A stretch of DNA of 64,000 nucleotides from Piscinibacter gummiphilus (lineage in GTDB: Bacteria; Pseudomonadota; Gammaproteobacteria; Burkholderiales; Burkholderiaceae_C). A program made the position numbers and the translations under genes. This document shows positions 8,111 to 18,053 of the stretch, piece after piece; the stretch's first letter is position 1; every line of letters starts with the position of its first letter. Below the pieces are notes generated by a model that saw nothing but the letters and a program-made list of their open reading frames with translations, did no database searches and was not told the DNA's origin. The stretch lies in the NCBI RefSeq assembly GCF_002116905.1, contig NZ_CP015118.1:1984001-2048000 (forward strand). Reading direction: 5' to 3'.

Positions 8111-10318
8111 TCAGCGGAAGGGCACCTGCACCGCGACCGACCGGTTCCCGATGAACACCTGCGCCTGCGTACCGGCATCGCCCCCGCGCACGGCGCGCTG
8201 GTGGAACCAGCTGCCGAGGCCGTAGCCGAGCAGCGAGCCGGCCACCGTGTCGGAGAACCAGTGGTCGCGGCCGATCACGCGGGCCGCGTTGGTGAGCGCG
8301 GCCGCGCCGTAGAGCCACGTGGCGTCGTACTGCCGCGCGAACGGCGTGACCGCGGCCCAGGCGACGGCCGCGTGCACCGACGGGAACGAGCTGTCGCCCC
8401 GGTTCCCGTGGCCGAAGTCGGAGGCGCCGCGGTTCTCGCTCGGACGGGAGCGGTCCACCACGTACTTGAGTCCCTGGGCCGCCACCGCGGCGGTGACCGA
8501 CGCGGTGACCGCGCTGCGCGCCACGTCGCCCGCGACCGTGCCGTGTTCGCCGAGCCAGGTGGCGCCGGCCGCGCCCACGGCCAGGAAGGGCAGTGCGTTG
8601 CCGAAGCGGCGCACGGCTTGGGCCGACGGGCTGCCGCCGTGGCGCTGTGCCGCGTCGTCCAGCGTGTGGTCGAGCAGGGCGGCGCCGGCGAGCAGGCCGG
8701 CTCCCCACAGCGCCTGGTCGAGTGGCGAAAGGCGGGACCACGCCGCGCCCGCAGAACCGGTGGACGGCGCGTCCAGCCCCGCCCGCAGGCTCACGCCGAC
8801 GCGGGTGTCGTTGCGCGTGCCTGTGGCCGCCGACACGCGCGTCCAGTCGAGTTCGGGCGTGACGGTGACGCCCGCGACGGGGTAGGCCCGGCGCGCGGAC
8901 ACCCCCACCATCCGCCCTGCGTACCGCGGGTCGTCGGTGAGCAGGCTCGACGTGCCGATGCGCGACCCGATGGAACCCCAGTGCAGCTTGAATGCGCCAT
9001 CGCGGGCCGCGTCGATCCAGCCGAGCGTGATCACCCGGGAGTCGGGGCCCATGCTGGCGCCGAGCCAGCGCTGCTCCGTCGTGTAGCCCTGCGGGTAGCT
9101 GTGGTTCCGGTACGCGCAGCCGCGTGCGGCGGGCTGGGCGACCGGGGTGTTGCAGCCGGTCTCGGCGTACTCGGCGAACAGGCGGTGGTCGCCGTCCGCC
9201 GTCCAGTACGTGAGGCCGTACAGGCCGAGGTGGCGCGACGGCATGTGCCCGGCCTCGTCCTCGCCCATCACCTGCGCGTACAGGCTGCACCGCCAGCCCC
9301 ACGGGCAGCCGAGGCGGACATCGAAGCCGGCCAGGGTGTTCGCCGGGTCGATCTGCTGCTCGGCAGGCGTGTCCGGGTTGCTGTTGGCGCCGGTGAACGT
9401 GTCGAGGAAGCTGCGCAGGCTCTGGGGCCGGCCTTCGCCACCCCACTGGGCCATCTTCGTGAGCCCGACCTCGAACTGGCGGAAGGGGCGCAGCGTGAGG
9501 CGCGTGCCGATCAGGTAGGGATGAACCGGCTGGCTCAGGTCGTCGGTGCGGGCGACGAACCCTTCGAAGTTCCATGGCCCCATCCACGACAGCCAGCGTG
9601 ACTCCGAGACGCCGGCCGCGGCCCGCTGCAGCCCCACGGCCTCGAGCGCAGGCGCATTGTTCCCGAGTGCCAGCGACGATTGCCAGCCGGGTCCCCACCA
9701 GCTTCGGTGCACCCAGGCCTGCAATTGCAGCCCGAGGGCCTCGGCGACGAGGGCGGTGTCGTCGAAGCGGAACTGCGCGCCGCTCCGGTCGACATCGGCC
9801 GGCACGTCGATGCGTCCGCCCACCTGGGCGGCCACGGTGCCGCCGACCAGTTCCGGGCTGCGCCAACTGGCGGAGCTGCCGGGCGTCGCATCCTCGCCGT
9901 AGCCCGCGAGGGCATCGCGGTGGCCGCGGACGGTCAGCGTGCCCTGGCTGCCGCGGCGGGCCTGCAGTTCCTGGCGCACGCGGGTGCGCGCCGCGTCGAG
10001 CGGCTCGGGGAGCGTGGCGGGCAGGGCGTCGAGCGCCCGCGAGACGGCCGCGGCCGGCAGCGGCCAGTGCGTGGTGGTGAGCCCGAGGCCCGCCTCGTCG
10101 ACCAGCCGTTCGATGGCGTGGCGTCCGGCCGCGCTGGGGGTCCACGGCACGGACGGCTCGGCCCAGGCCGCGGTGGCCGTGAGCAGCAGACCGCCGGCGA
10201 GCCCGGCTTGCCAGCGTGGCGCGGGGCGGCGCGATGAAGGTGGCCGAGGCGCCGCAGGCACGGCACACTCCGTCGGGTTGGTGCGGTGGGCCGCATCCTT
10301 TGTCTTGTCCCTGGTCAT
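8111..10318 (-). CDS. Wzi-like outer-membrane barrel fused to a PAP2 phosphatase domain
   Basis: 735 residues. A signal-like hydrophobic stretch (WQAGLAGGLLLTATAAWA) lies at residues 36-53, unusually deep for ATG 10318; GTG 10261 would give a normal 34-residue signal peptide. Residues about 60-520 resemble the Wzi capsule-assembly barrel (HRSWWGPGWQSSLALGNN, RRAYPVAGVTVTPELDWTRV). The last ~180 residues form a PAP2 lipid-phosphatase domain with its three motifs: KYVVDRSRP (618-626), PSVHA (646-650) and RVIGRDHWFSD (680-690). It may act on a lipid-linked phosphate in the outer membrane or periplasm. Such two-part proteins occur in Burkholderiales, but their substrate is not known to me. Confidence 0.72.
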   Translation of the reverse strand: MTRDKTKDAAHRTNPTECAVPAAPRPPSSRRPAPRWQAGLAGGLLLTATAAWAEPSVPWTPSAAGRHAIERLVDEAGLGLTTTHWPLPAAAVSRALDALPATLPEPLDAARTRVRQELQARRGSQGTLTVRGHRDALAGYGEDATPGSSASWRSPELVGGTVAAQVGGRIDVPADVDRSGAQFRFDDTALVAEALGLQLQAWVHRSWWGPGWQSSLALGNNAPALEAVGLQRAAAGVSESRWLSWMGPWNFEGFVARTDDLSQPVHPYLIGTRLTLRPFRQFEVGLTKMAQWGGEGRPQSLRSFLDTFTGANSNPDTPAEQQIDPANTLAGFDVRLGCPWGWRCSLYAQVMGEDEAGHMPSRHLGLYGLTYWTADGDHRLFAEYAETGCNTPVAQPAARGCAYRNHSYPQGYTTEQRWLGASMGPDSRVITLGWIDAARDGAFKLHWGSIGSRIGTSSLLTDDPRYAGRMVGVSARRAYPVAGVTVTPELDWTRVSAATGTRNDTRVGVSLRAGLDAPSTGSAGAAWSRLSPLDQALWGAGLLAGAALLDHTLDDAAQRHGGSPSAQAVRRFGNALPFLAVGAAGATWLGEHGTVAGDVARSAVTASVTAAVAAQGLKYVVDRSRPSENRGASDFGHGNRGDSSFPSVHAAVAWAAVTPFARQYDATWLYGAAALTNAARVIGRDHWFSDTVAGSLLGYGLGSWFHQRAVRGGDAGTQAQVFIGNRSVAVQVPFR

Positions 10319-10330
10319 ATCCCGCGAAAT

Positions 10331-11236
10331 ATGTCACGAATCCTGCCGTCCCTGCTGCGACAACCCTTCGAAGCGGGGCTTTCGAAGCTGCTGCAGCCCG
10401 AGGGGACGGGCCCCGACGACTTCCGTTTCCCCGAGGGCGAGGCCGCCCTGACGGCACCGGACTCCGTGTCGTGGCGCGTGTTCAAGAACCCGGTGTCGGT
10501 GTTCATCGGCGGGGTGGCAGCGGTGCTGCTGGAACTGGCCGAGCCTGGCGTGCGCAGCGGCGTCTGGCTGCATTCGAGCTTCCGCGAGCGGCCGGTGGAG
10601 CGCCTGCGGCGCACCGGCTACGCGGCGATGATGACCGTGTACGGACCGCGCTCACGCACCGAGGCGCTGATCGCCGGGGTCACGCGGCGGCACGGACAGG
10701 TCAACGGGGTCGCGCCGGACGGCCGGGCCTACAGCGCCGCCGACCCGAAGCTCCTCGACTGGGTGCATGCGACGGCGTCGTTCGGTTTCCTGGAGGCGTA
10801 CCACCGCTTCGTGGACCCGGTCTCGTTGCCGGACCGCGACCGCTTCTACGTGGAAGGCCAGCCGGCCGCGCGTCTGTACGGCGCGCTGTCCGTGCCGAGC
10901 TCGGAAGCGGACATGGCCGCGCTGCTGGTGCGCATGGCGCCACAGCTCGAGCCGTCGGACGTGCTGCACGAGTTCCTGCGCATCGTGCGGGTGATGCCGG
11001 CACTGCCACCCGCGCTGCGGCCCATGCAGCGGTTGCTGGTCACGGCCGCGGTGATGGTGCTGCCGGCCGGCCTGCGCGACCGGCTGGACCTGGCGAGTGC
11101 CGCCACGCTGTCACCGTGGCAGGAAGGCCTGGTGCGGCATGTCGGGGCGGCGATGGACCACCTCGTGCTGCGCAGCCACCCGGCGGTGCAGGCCTGCCGG
11201 CGGCTGGGCCTGCCGGACGATCACCTCTACGGTTGA
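10331..11236 (+). CDS. MpaB-like (DUF2236) oxygenase family protein
   Basis: 301 residues from ATG 10331. It matches the oxygenase MpaB/latex-clearing-protein-like DUF2236 superfamily: NPVSVFIGGVAAVLLELAEP, VYGPRSRTEALIAGVTRRH and DPKLLDWVHATASFGFLEAY contain the family's conserved Arg, His and aromatic positions. Members with a histidine-ligated heme b catalyse oxygenations, including rubber cleavage by Lcp; no substrate can be assigned here. No signal peptide. Its ATG is only 12 bases from the opposed ATG of the Wzi-PAP2 gene, and its 3' end overlaps the convergent MFS gene by 10 bases. Confidence 0.75.
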   Translation: MSRILPSLLRQPFEAGLSKLLQPEGTGPDDFRFPEGEAALTAPDSVSWRVFKNPVSVFIGGVAAVLLELAEPGVRSGVWLHSSFRERPVERLRRTGYAAMMTVYGPRSRTEALIAGVTRRHGQVNGVAPDGRAYSAADPKLLDWVHATASFGFLEAYHRFVDPVSLPDRDRFYVEGQPAARLYGALSVPSSEADMAALLVRMAPQLEPSDVLHEFLRIVRVMPALPPALRPMQRLLVTAAVMVLPAGLRDRLDLASAATLSPWQEGLVRHVGAAMDHLVLRSHPAVQACRRLGLPDDHLYG

Positions 11237-12429
11237 CGGGCGGTGCGCAGCGACGCGGCGAACACACCCATGCCCGCCACGGCGAGCAGCGCCCCCACCC
11301 AGCCGGTGGACGTCCAGCCGAAGCCGGCGCTGATGGCCACCCCGCCCAGCCACGCGCCCAATGCGTTGGCAAGGTTGAAGGCCGAATGGTTCAGCGCGGC
11401 GGCGAGGGTCTGCGCATCGCCGGCCACGTCCATCAGGCGGATCTGCAGGGCCGGGGCGATGGCCACGATGGTGCCCACGAAGAACACGTTCAGCGAGATG
11501 GCCGCGACGTTCGGCGCGGTGAGCACCACCGCGCCCAGCACGATGGCGTTCCAGACCAGCACGCCGCCGATGGTGCGGTTCAGCGACCGGTCGGCGAGGC
11601 GCGAGCCCACGAGGTTGCCGATGAACATGCCGAGGCCGAACAGGCTCAGCACCAGCGGCACGGCGGCCACCGAGAGGCCGGTGACCTCGGTCAGCAGCGG
11701 CTTGATGTAGCTGAACACGGCGAACATGCCGCCGAAGCCGATGGCGCCGATGCCGAGCGTGAGCCACACCTGCGGGCGGGCGAGGGCGCCCAGCTCGCGC
11801 ATGGGGCTCGCGCCATGGGCCGCGGGCATCTTCGGCACGCTGCGCCAGATCAGCACGCAGGCCACCGCGGCGATGGCACCCACGAGCACGAAGGCTGCGC
11901 GCCAGCCGAAGTGCTGGCCGAGCCAGGCGGCCAGCGGCACCCCCACGAGCGTCGCGCTGGTCAGCCCGCACATCACCAGGCCCACGGCGCTCGCGCGCCG
12001 TTCGGGTGGGGCGAGCGCGGCGGCCACCAGCGCGGCCACGCCGAAGTACGTGCCGTGGGGCAGGGCGGCGATGAACCGCAGCAGGTTGAGCGACAGGTAG
12101 CCTGGGGCCATCGCGCTCGCGAGGTTGCCGACGGCGAACAGCGCCATCAGGGCCACCAGCAGCGACCGCCGCGACCAGTTCGCCGCCAGCACGGCCAGCA
12201 GCGGCGCGCCGATCACCACGCCCAGCGCGTACGCGCTGATCACGTGGCCGGCCTGGGGGATCGTCACGCCGAGGTCGGTGGCCACGTCGGGCAGCAGGCC
12301 CATGATCACGAACTCGCCGGTGCCGATGGCGAAACCGCCGACGCCGAGGGAGATCACGGCAGGCCAGAACGACGCGCGGTCGTGGGGGGCGTCCAGCGGG
12401 GCGGTGGCGGTGAGCGAGGCGGGGTTCAT
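11227..12429 (-). CDS. MFS transporter of the DHA1 (AraJ/YdhP-like) type
   Basis: 400 residues with 12 predicted helices in two halves. The first helices carry GGFAIGTGEFVIMGLLPDVA, a pattern typical of arabinose-polymer/chloramphenicol-type DHA1 exporters (AraJ, YdhP, PbuE relatives). The motif between helices 2 and 3 is loose (LAANWSRRSLL). It is probably a proton-driven exporter of a small hydrophobic compound, purine or sugar. The stop overlaps the end of the MpaB-like gene on the opposite strand. Upstream are a 15-bp palindrome and a patch with weak promoter character. Confidence 0.85.
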   Translation of the reverse strand: MNPASLTATAPLDAPHDRASFWPAVISLGVGGFAIGTGEFVIMGLLPDVATDLGVTIPQAGHVISAYALGVVIGAPLLAVLAANWSRRSLLVALMALFAVGNLASAMAPGYLSLNLLRFIAALPHGTYFGVAALVAAALAPPERRASAVGLVMCGLTSATLVGVPLAAWLGQHFGWRAAFVLVGAIAAVACVLIWRSVPKMPAAHGASPMRELGALARPQVWLTLGIGAIGFGGMFAVFSYIKPLLTEVTGLSVAAVPLVLSLFGLGMFIGNLVGSRLADRSLNRTIGGVLVWNAIVLGAVVLTAPNVAAISLNVFFVGTIVAIAPALQIRLMDVAGDAQTLAAALNHSAFNLANALGAWLGGVAISAGFGWTSTGWVGALLAVAGMGVFAASLRTARQP

Positions 12430-12469
12430 GCGGCAGGGTCGAGCGGTATTGCGGGTTTACCCTGAATTG

Positions 12470-12484
12470 TGCTGCACCGCAGCA
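12470..12484. promoter_or_regulatory. 15-bp palindrome upstream of the MFS exporter gene
   Basis: TGCTGCACCGCAGCA has 6-bp arms around a 3-base centre and lies about 40 bases before the exporter start. It could be an operator for a local regulator. No regulator gene is adjacent, so the role is only suggested. Confidence 0.2.
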
Positions 12485-12522
12485 GGCCGCGGGTGTGAAA
12501 GGTTATCGATACCAGCGAGAAA

Positions 12523-13152
12523 TCAGCGGGGTAGGCGGATGTGCCGCTCGCATTCACCGTCGCTGCAGCGCTCGCAGCTCCACTGCCAGCGCGGGTTCAC
12601 GCGGCGTTCGCGTTCCGCGTCGGGTTCGGCCAGCGCGTGGCGCACCGCGACGAGGGCGGAGGCGAGCCGCTGCGGGCCCTGGCCGGAAACGATGGCGTGG
12701 TCGACACCGCCGCGCACCAGGGCCTGGCGCACGAGGCGGTTGACGGGCTCCTGCACGTGCGGACCGTCGCGGAACAGGCCGTCGAAGACCCAGGGCAGGT
12801 CCACCGCGGTGACGAGCACGAGCTGGCCGCGCAGCGCGTCGAGGGCGTCGGGGTAGAGCGAGGTGTCGGCGAACAGCAGTTCGCTGTAGACGGCCACCAT
12901 CAGGGCGGCGGTGTCGGCGACCACCACGTCGCGCCCGGGGGCCGCGGCGGTGATGCGGCGGGTCTGCTCGGCGGCGATGGCGGCCTGCTCGTCGGGGCGG
13001 GGCGTGCGGCCGGCGCCTTCGCAGAACTCGCGCAGGTATTCGTGCACCACGGCGACCTTGCGGCCCTCGGCGGAGAGCACGCTGCCCAGTTCGTTGGCGA
13101 GGGTGGTCTTGCCGGTGCTTTCCGCACCGAGCAGCACGACGGTCAGGGCCAT
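12523..13152 (-). CDS. NadR-like nicotinamide-riboside kinase-type ATPase
   Basis: 209 residues. A Walker A P-loop lies at residues 9-16 (GAESTGKT), followed by VAVVHEYLREFCE and VVVADTAALM, the arrangement of the kinase domain of NadR/AAA_28 proteins that phosphorylate nicotinamide riboside to NMN. The NadR adenylyltransferase and DNA-binding domains are absent. The C-terminus is extended and carries a Cys cluster, CERCSDGEC, that could bind metal. Seven bases separate it from pnuC, the nicotinamide-riboside channel gene, which supports metabolic trapping of the imported riboside for NAD salvage. The exact substrate is an inference from that pairing. Confidence 0.78.
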   Translation of the reverse strand: MALTVVLLGAESTGKTTLANELGSVLSAEGRKVAVVHEYLREFCEGAGRTPRPDEQAAIAAEQTRRITAAAPGRDVVVADTAALMVAVYSELLFADTSLYPDALDALRGQLVLVTAVDLPWVFDGLFRDGPHVQEPVNRLVRQALVRGGVDHAIVSGQGPQRLASALVAVRHALAEPDAERERRVNPRWQWSCERCSDGECERHIRLPR

Positions 13153-13159
13153 GGCCGGG

Positions 13160-13789
13160 TCAGCGCGCGGACGCCAGCTGCCGCCACGCGCGCCAGCCCG
13201 AGAAGGACATGGCGACGAACACGAGGTACAGCGCCGTCGTGAACCACAGGCCCTTGTACGCGAACAGCCCCACGCTGACGACGTTGACGGCCACCCAGGT
13301 GGGCCAGTTCTCCACGTACTTGCGGCCGAGCAGCCACTGGCCGACGAGGCTCGCGGCGGTGGGGAAGGCGTCCCACCACGGCACCGTGGAGTTGGTGAAG
13401 GTGCCGAGGAACAGCGCGGTGGCGGGCCACGCGAGCGCGAGCGCGACGACCGCCTTCACGCGCGCCGACGGGCGCAGGTGGCGCACGCGCAGCGTGGCGC
13501 CGTTGTCCTGGTGGCCGTTGAGCCATTGCCACCAGCCCCAGCCGGCCAGCACGGCGAAGACGATCTGCAGCGAGGCCTCGCCGTAGAGGCCGCTGTTCCA
13601 GAAGAGGGCGAAGAAGAGCAGCGAACTGACGATGGCCAGCGGCCAGGCGATCGGGTTCACGCGCATGTTGAACACGACCATCACGATCGCGAGCACGCAG
13701 CCGATCAATTCGAGCCAGCTGACGGGCGCGCCCCACACGGTGAGGGCCGTCGCGAACAGCGGCTGCAGGGCTTGCAGCAAGGTGTCCAT
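13160..13789 (-). CDS. pnuC: Nicotinamide riboside transporter PnuC
   Basis: 209 residues with about seven transmembrane helices. Conserved PnuC features are visible: NMRVNPIAWPLAIVSSLLFF early, WGWWQWLNG in the middle, and WLLGRKYVENWPTWVAVNVV with the Asn/Trp-rich pocket residues. PnuC carries nicotinamide riboside down its gradient, and a cytoplasmic kinase traps it; the kinase-like gene lies 7 bases downstream. It follows ftsB by 19 bases, so NAD salvage is attached to the end of the pyrG-kdsA-eno-ftsB run. Confidence 0.9.
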   Translation of the reverse strand: MDTLLQALQPLFATALTVWGAPVSWLELIGCVLAIVMVVFNMRVNPIAWPLAIVSSLLFFALFWNSGLYGEASLQIVFAVLAGWGWWQWLNGHQDNGATLRVRHLRPSARVKAVVALALAWPATALFLGTFTNSTVPWWDAFPTAASLVGQWLLGRKYVENWPTWVAVNVVSVGLFAYKGLWFTTALYLVFVAMSFSGWRAWRQLASAR

Positions 13790-13808
13790 CGGGGCGGGGG
13801 CCTGGGGA

Positions 13809-14090
13809 TCAGCGCTTGTTGGGCGGGCTGATCTGCACGTAGATCTCGTCCGGCTTGATCATGCCGAGCTCGAAGCGCGCCTTCTCCTCGACCATTTCCA
13901 GGCCTTCCTTGAAGTCGCGCACCTCGGCGCTCAGCTGGTCGTTGCGGGCGTGGGCCGCGTCGTTGTCGGCCTGCTGGGCCGACAACTTCGCCTGGAGCTC
14001 CATCACCCGGGGAACACCACCCTTGCCGAACCAGAGTTCGACGTGCACGAGCGCCAGCAAGGCCAGCAGTGCCAGGGTGATGAGTCGCAC
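13809..14090 (-). CDS. ftsB: Cell division protein FtsB
   Basis: 93 residues: a short cytoplasmic N-terminus, one transmembrane helix (about residues 3-20, LITLALLALLALVHVELWFG), then a coiled-coil region (about 28-62) and a conserved end EKARFELGMIKPDEIYVQI. This is the FtsB/DivIC architecture. FtsB forms the FtsQ-FtsB-FtsL complex of the divisome in the periplasm. Placement directly after eno, 27 bases downstream, is the usual proteobacterial order and supports the call. Confidence 0.93.
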   Translation of the reverse strand: MRLITLALLALLALVHVELWFGKGGVPRVMELQAKLSAQQADNDAAHARNDQLSAEVRDFKEGLEMVEEKARFELGMIKPDEIYVQISPPNKR

Positions 14091-14117
14091 GGAGGATGGG
14101 CTTTCGGCGGTGCGGGA

Positions 14118-15401
14118 TCAGCGCAGGTTGTAGAACGCGGCGCGGCCGGGGTAGCTGGCGACGTCGCCGAGGTCTTCCTCGATGCGCAGCAGCTGGTTGT
14201 ACTTGGCCATGCGGTCCGAACGGCTCATCGAGCCGGTCTTGATCTGGCCGGCGTTGGTGCCGACGGCGATGTCCGCGATGGTCGAGTCTTCCGTCTCGCC
14301 CGAACGGTGGCTGATCACGGCCGTGTAGTTCGAGCGCTTGGCCAGTTCGATGGCCGAGAAGGTCTCGGTCAGCGTGCCGATCTGGTTGATCTTGATGAGG
14401 ATCGAGTTGGCGATGCGCTTGTCGATGCCTTCACGCAGGATCTTGGTGTTGGTGACGAACAGGTCGTCGCCGACCAGCTGCACCTTGTTGCCGAGGCGTT
14501 CGGTCAGGTGCTTCCAGCCGTCCCAGTCGCCTTCGTGCATGCCGTCTTCGATGCTGATGATCGGGTACTTGTCGGCCCAGGTGGCGAGGATGTCGGTCCA
14601 CTCGGGGGCCGACAGCGTCAGGCCTTCGCCGCTCAGCACGTACTTGCCGTCCTTGTAGAACTCGCTGGCCGCGCAGTCGAGGCCCAGGGCGATCTGCTCG
14701 CCGGCGGTGTAGCCGGCCTTGTCGATGGCTTCCAGGATCAGCTGGATGGCGGCTTCGTGGCTGGCCACGCTGGGGGCGAAACCGCCCTCGTCGCCCACGG
14801 CGGTGCTCATGCCCTTGTCGTGGATGATCTTCTTCAGCGCGTGGAACACCTCGGCGCCGTAGCGCATCGCTTCGCGGAACGTCGGGGCGCCCACGGGGAT
14901 GATCATCAGCTCTTGAAGGTCGAGGTTGTTGTTGGCGTGTGCGCCGCCGTTGATGACGTTCATCATCGGCACGGGCAGCTGCATGGCGCCGGAGCCGCCG
15001 AAGTAGCGGTACAGCGGCAGGCCGCTTTCTTCCGCGGCGGCACGGGCCACGGCCATCGAGACGGCCAGCGTGGCGTTGGCGCCCAGGCGGCTCTTGTTCT
15101 CGGTGCCGTCGAGGTCGATCAGGGTGCGGTCCAGGAAGGCCTGCTCGGAGGCGTCGAGGCCCAGCACGGCTTCGCTGATCTCGGTGTTCACGTGCTCGAC
15201 GGCGCGCAGCACGCCCTTGCCGAGGTAGCGGCCCTTGTCGCCGTCACGCAGCTCGATGGCTTCGCGCGAACCGGTGGAGGCACCCGACGGCACGGCCGCA
15301 CGGCCCATCACGCCGGATTCGAGCAGCACGTCGCATTCGACGGTGGGGTTGCCGCGGCTGTCGAGGATCTCCCGACCGACAATGTCAACAATCGCACTCA
15401 T
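14118..15401 (-). CDS. eno: Enolase
   Basis: 427 residues, full length. It catalyses 2-phosphoglycerate to phosphoenolpyruvate in glycolysis and is also a degradosome partner in some bacteria. Visible conserved parts include GREILDSRGNPTVE near the N-terminus, GAPTFREAMRYGAEVFHALK, VGDEGGFAPS, SIEDGMHEGDWDGW, LVGDDLFVTN (metal-binding Asp) and VISHRSGETEDSTIADI with the catalytic His and Lys region. Downstream of kdsA with a 73-base gap holding a small AT-rich palindrome. Confidence 0.98.
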   Translation of the reverse strand: MSAIVDIVGREILDSRGNPTVECDVLLESGVMGRAAVPSGASTGSREAIELRDGDKGRYLGKGVLRAVEHVNTEISEAVLGLDASEQAFLDRTLIDLDGTENKSRLGANATLAVSMAVARAAAEESGLPLYRYFGGSGAMQLPVPMMNVINGGAHANNNLDLQELMIIPVGAPTFREAMRYGAEVFHALKKIIHDKGMSTAVGDEGGFAPSVASHEAAIQLILEAIDKAGYTAGEQIALGLDCAASEFYKDGKYVLSGEGLTLSAPEWTDILATWADKYPIISIEDGMHEGDWDGWKHLTERLGNKVQLVGDDLFVTNTKILREGIDKRIANSILIKINQIGTLTETFSAIELAKRSNYTAVISHRSGETEDSTIADIAVGTNAGQIKTGSMSRSDRMAKYNQLLRIEEDLGDVASYPGRAAFYNLR

Positions 15402-15426
15402 TCCTGGTTCCTTTGGCTTTGGTCTA

Positions 15427-15438
15427 GTTTTGCAAAAC
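15427..15438. promoter_or_regulatory. AT-rich palindrome GTTTTGCAAAAC before eno
   Basis: A perfect 12-bp palindrome 26 bases upstream of the enolase start, conspicuous in this GC-rich sequence. It could be an operator or part of an internal eno promoter. No regulator is known to me for this site. Confidence 0.25.
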
Positions 15439-15474
15439 GGGGCGGCAGCGGGTCAGCCGGGGTGGCCGGCGTGA

Positions 15475-16328
15475 TCAGCAGGAGAAGTCGTTCTCGAGCA
15501 GCGGCTGCTGCTTGACCACGCGGTCGAGCGCCACCAGCTGTTCGAGCAACGCACGCATGTGCTTCAGGGGCACGGCGTTGGGGCCATCGCTCATCGCCTT
15601 GGCGGGGTCGGGGTGGGTCTCCATGAAGAGGCCCGCCACGCCCACGGCGACGGCGGCGCGGGACAGCACCGGCACGAACTCGCGCTGGCCGCCGGAGCTG
15701 GTGCCCTGGCCGCCCGGCAGCTGCACGGAGTGGGTGGCGTCGAACACCACCGGTGCGCCGGTGTCGCGCATGATCGCGAGCGAACGCATGTCGCTCACGA
15801 GGTTGTTGTAGCCGAAGCTCACGCCCCGCTCGCAGGCGAGGAAGTTGTCTTCGTTCAGGCCCTTCTCGCGCGCGGCGTCGCGGGCCTTCTGGATCACGTT
15901 CTTCATGTCGGCCGGCGCGAGGAACTGGCCCTTCTTGATGTTCACCGGCTTGCCGCTCTGGGCGACGGCGCGGATGAAATCGGTCTGGCGGCACAGGAAC
16001 GCGGGCGTCTGCAGCACGTCGACGACGGACGCCACGTGCGGCACCTCGGCTTCCGAGTGCACGTCGGTGATCACCGGCACGTTCAGCTCGCGCTTCACCT
16101 TCGCCAGGATCTCCAGGCCCTTTTCCATGCCCGGGCCGCGGAACGTGCTGCCCGACGAGCGGTTGGCCTTGTCGTAGCTGCTCTTGAAGATGAAGGGAAT
16201 GCCCAATGCGCTGGTGATTTCCTTCAGGTGGCCGGCCACGTCCATTTGGAGCTGCTCGGACTCGACGACGCAGGGGCCGGCGAGCAGGAAGAACGGCTTG
16301 TCGATGCCGACGTCGAATCCGCAGAGTT

Positions 16329-16332
<4 letters not shown>
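15475..16332 (-). CDS. kdsA: 3-deoxy-D-manno-octulosonate 8-phosphate synthase
   Basis: 285 residues, full length. It condenses phosphoenolpyruvate with arabinose 5-phosphate to give KDO-8-phosphate for the lipid A-core of LPS. Conserved segments: FFLLAGPCVVESEQ, FKSSYDKANRSS, FRGPGMEKGLEIL, ITDVHSEAEVP, LQTPAFLCRQTD, NIKKGQFLAP and VFDATHSVQLPG. The start overlaps the stop of pyrG by 4 bases (ATGA), so translation is coupled. The Cys in GPCVVES near the N-terminus hints at a metal-dependent type, but this was not tested. Confidence 0.97.
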
Positions 16333-17996
<1,664 letters not shown>

Positions 17997-18040
17997 TGCT
18001 TCTGGCATCGGTTCGACGAATGCCCTGGTGGTAAAGCGCG

Positions 18041-18046
18041 ATTATA
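18041..18046 (-). promoter_or_regulatory. Perfect -10 box (TATAAT) upstream of pyrG
   Basis: On the minus strand TATAAT sits 44 bases before the pyrG ATG, just past the stop of the upstream hydrolase gene. The hexamer 17 bases further up does not resemble TTGACA. It is a plausible start point for the pyrG-kdsA-eno-ftsB-pnuC transcript, independent of the upstream mutS unit. Confidence 0.45.
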
Positions 18047-18053
18047 GGCGTGG

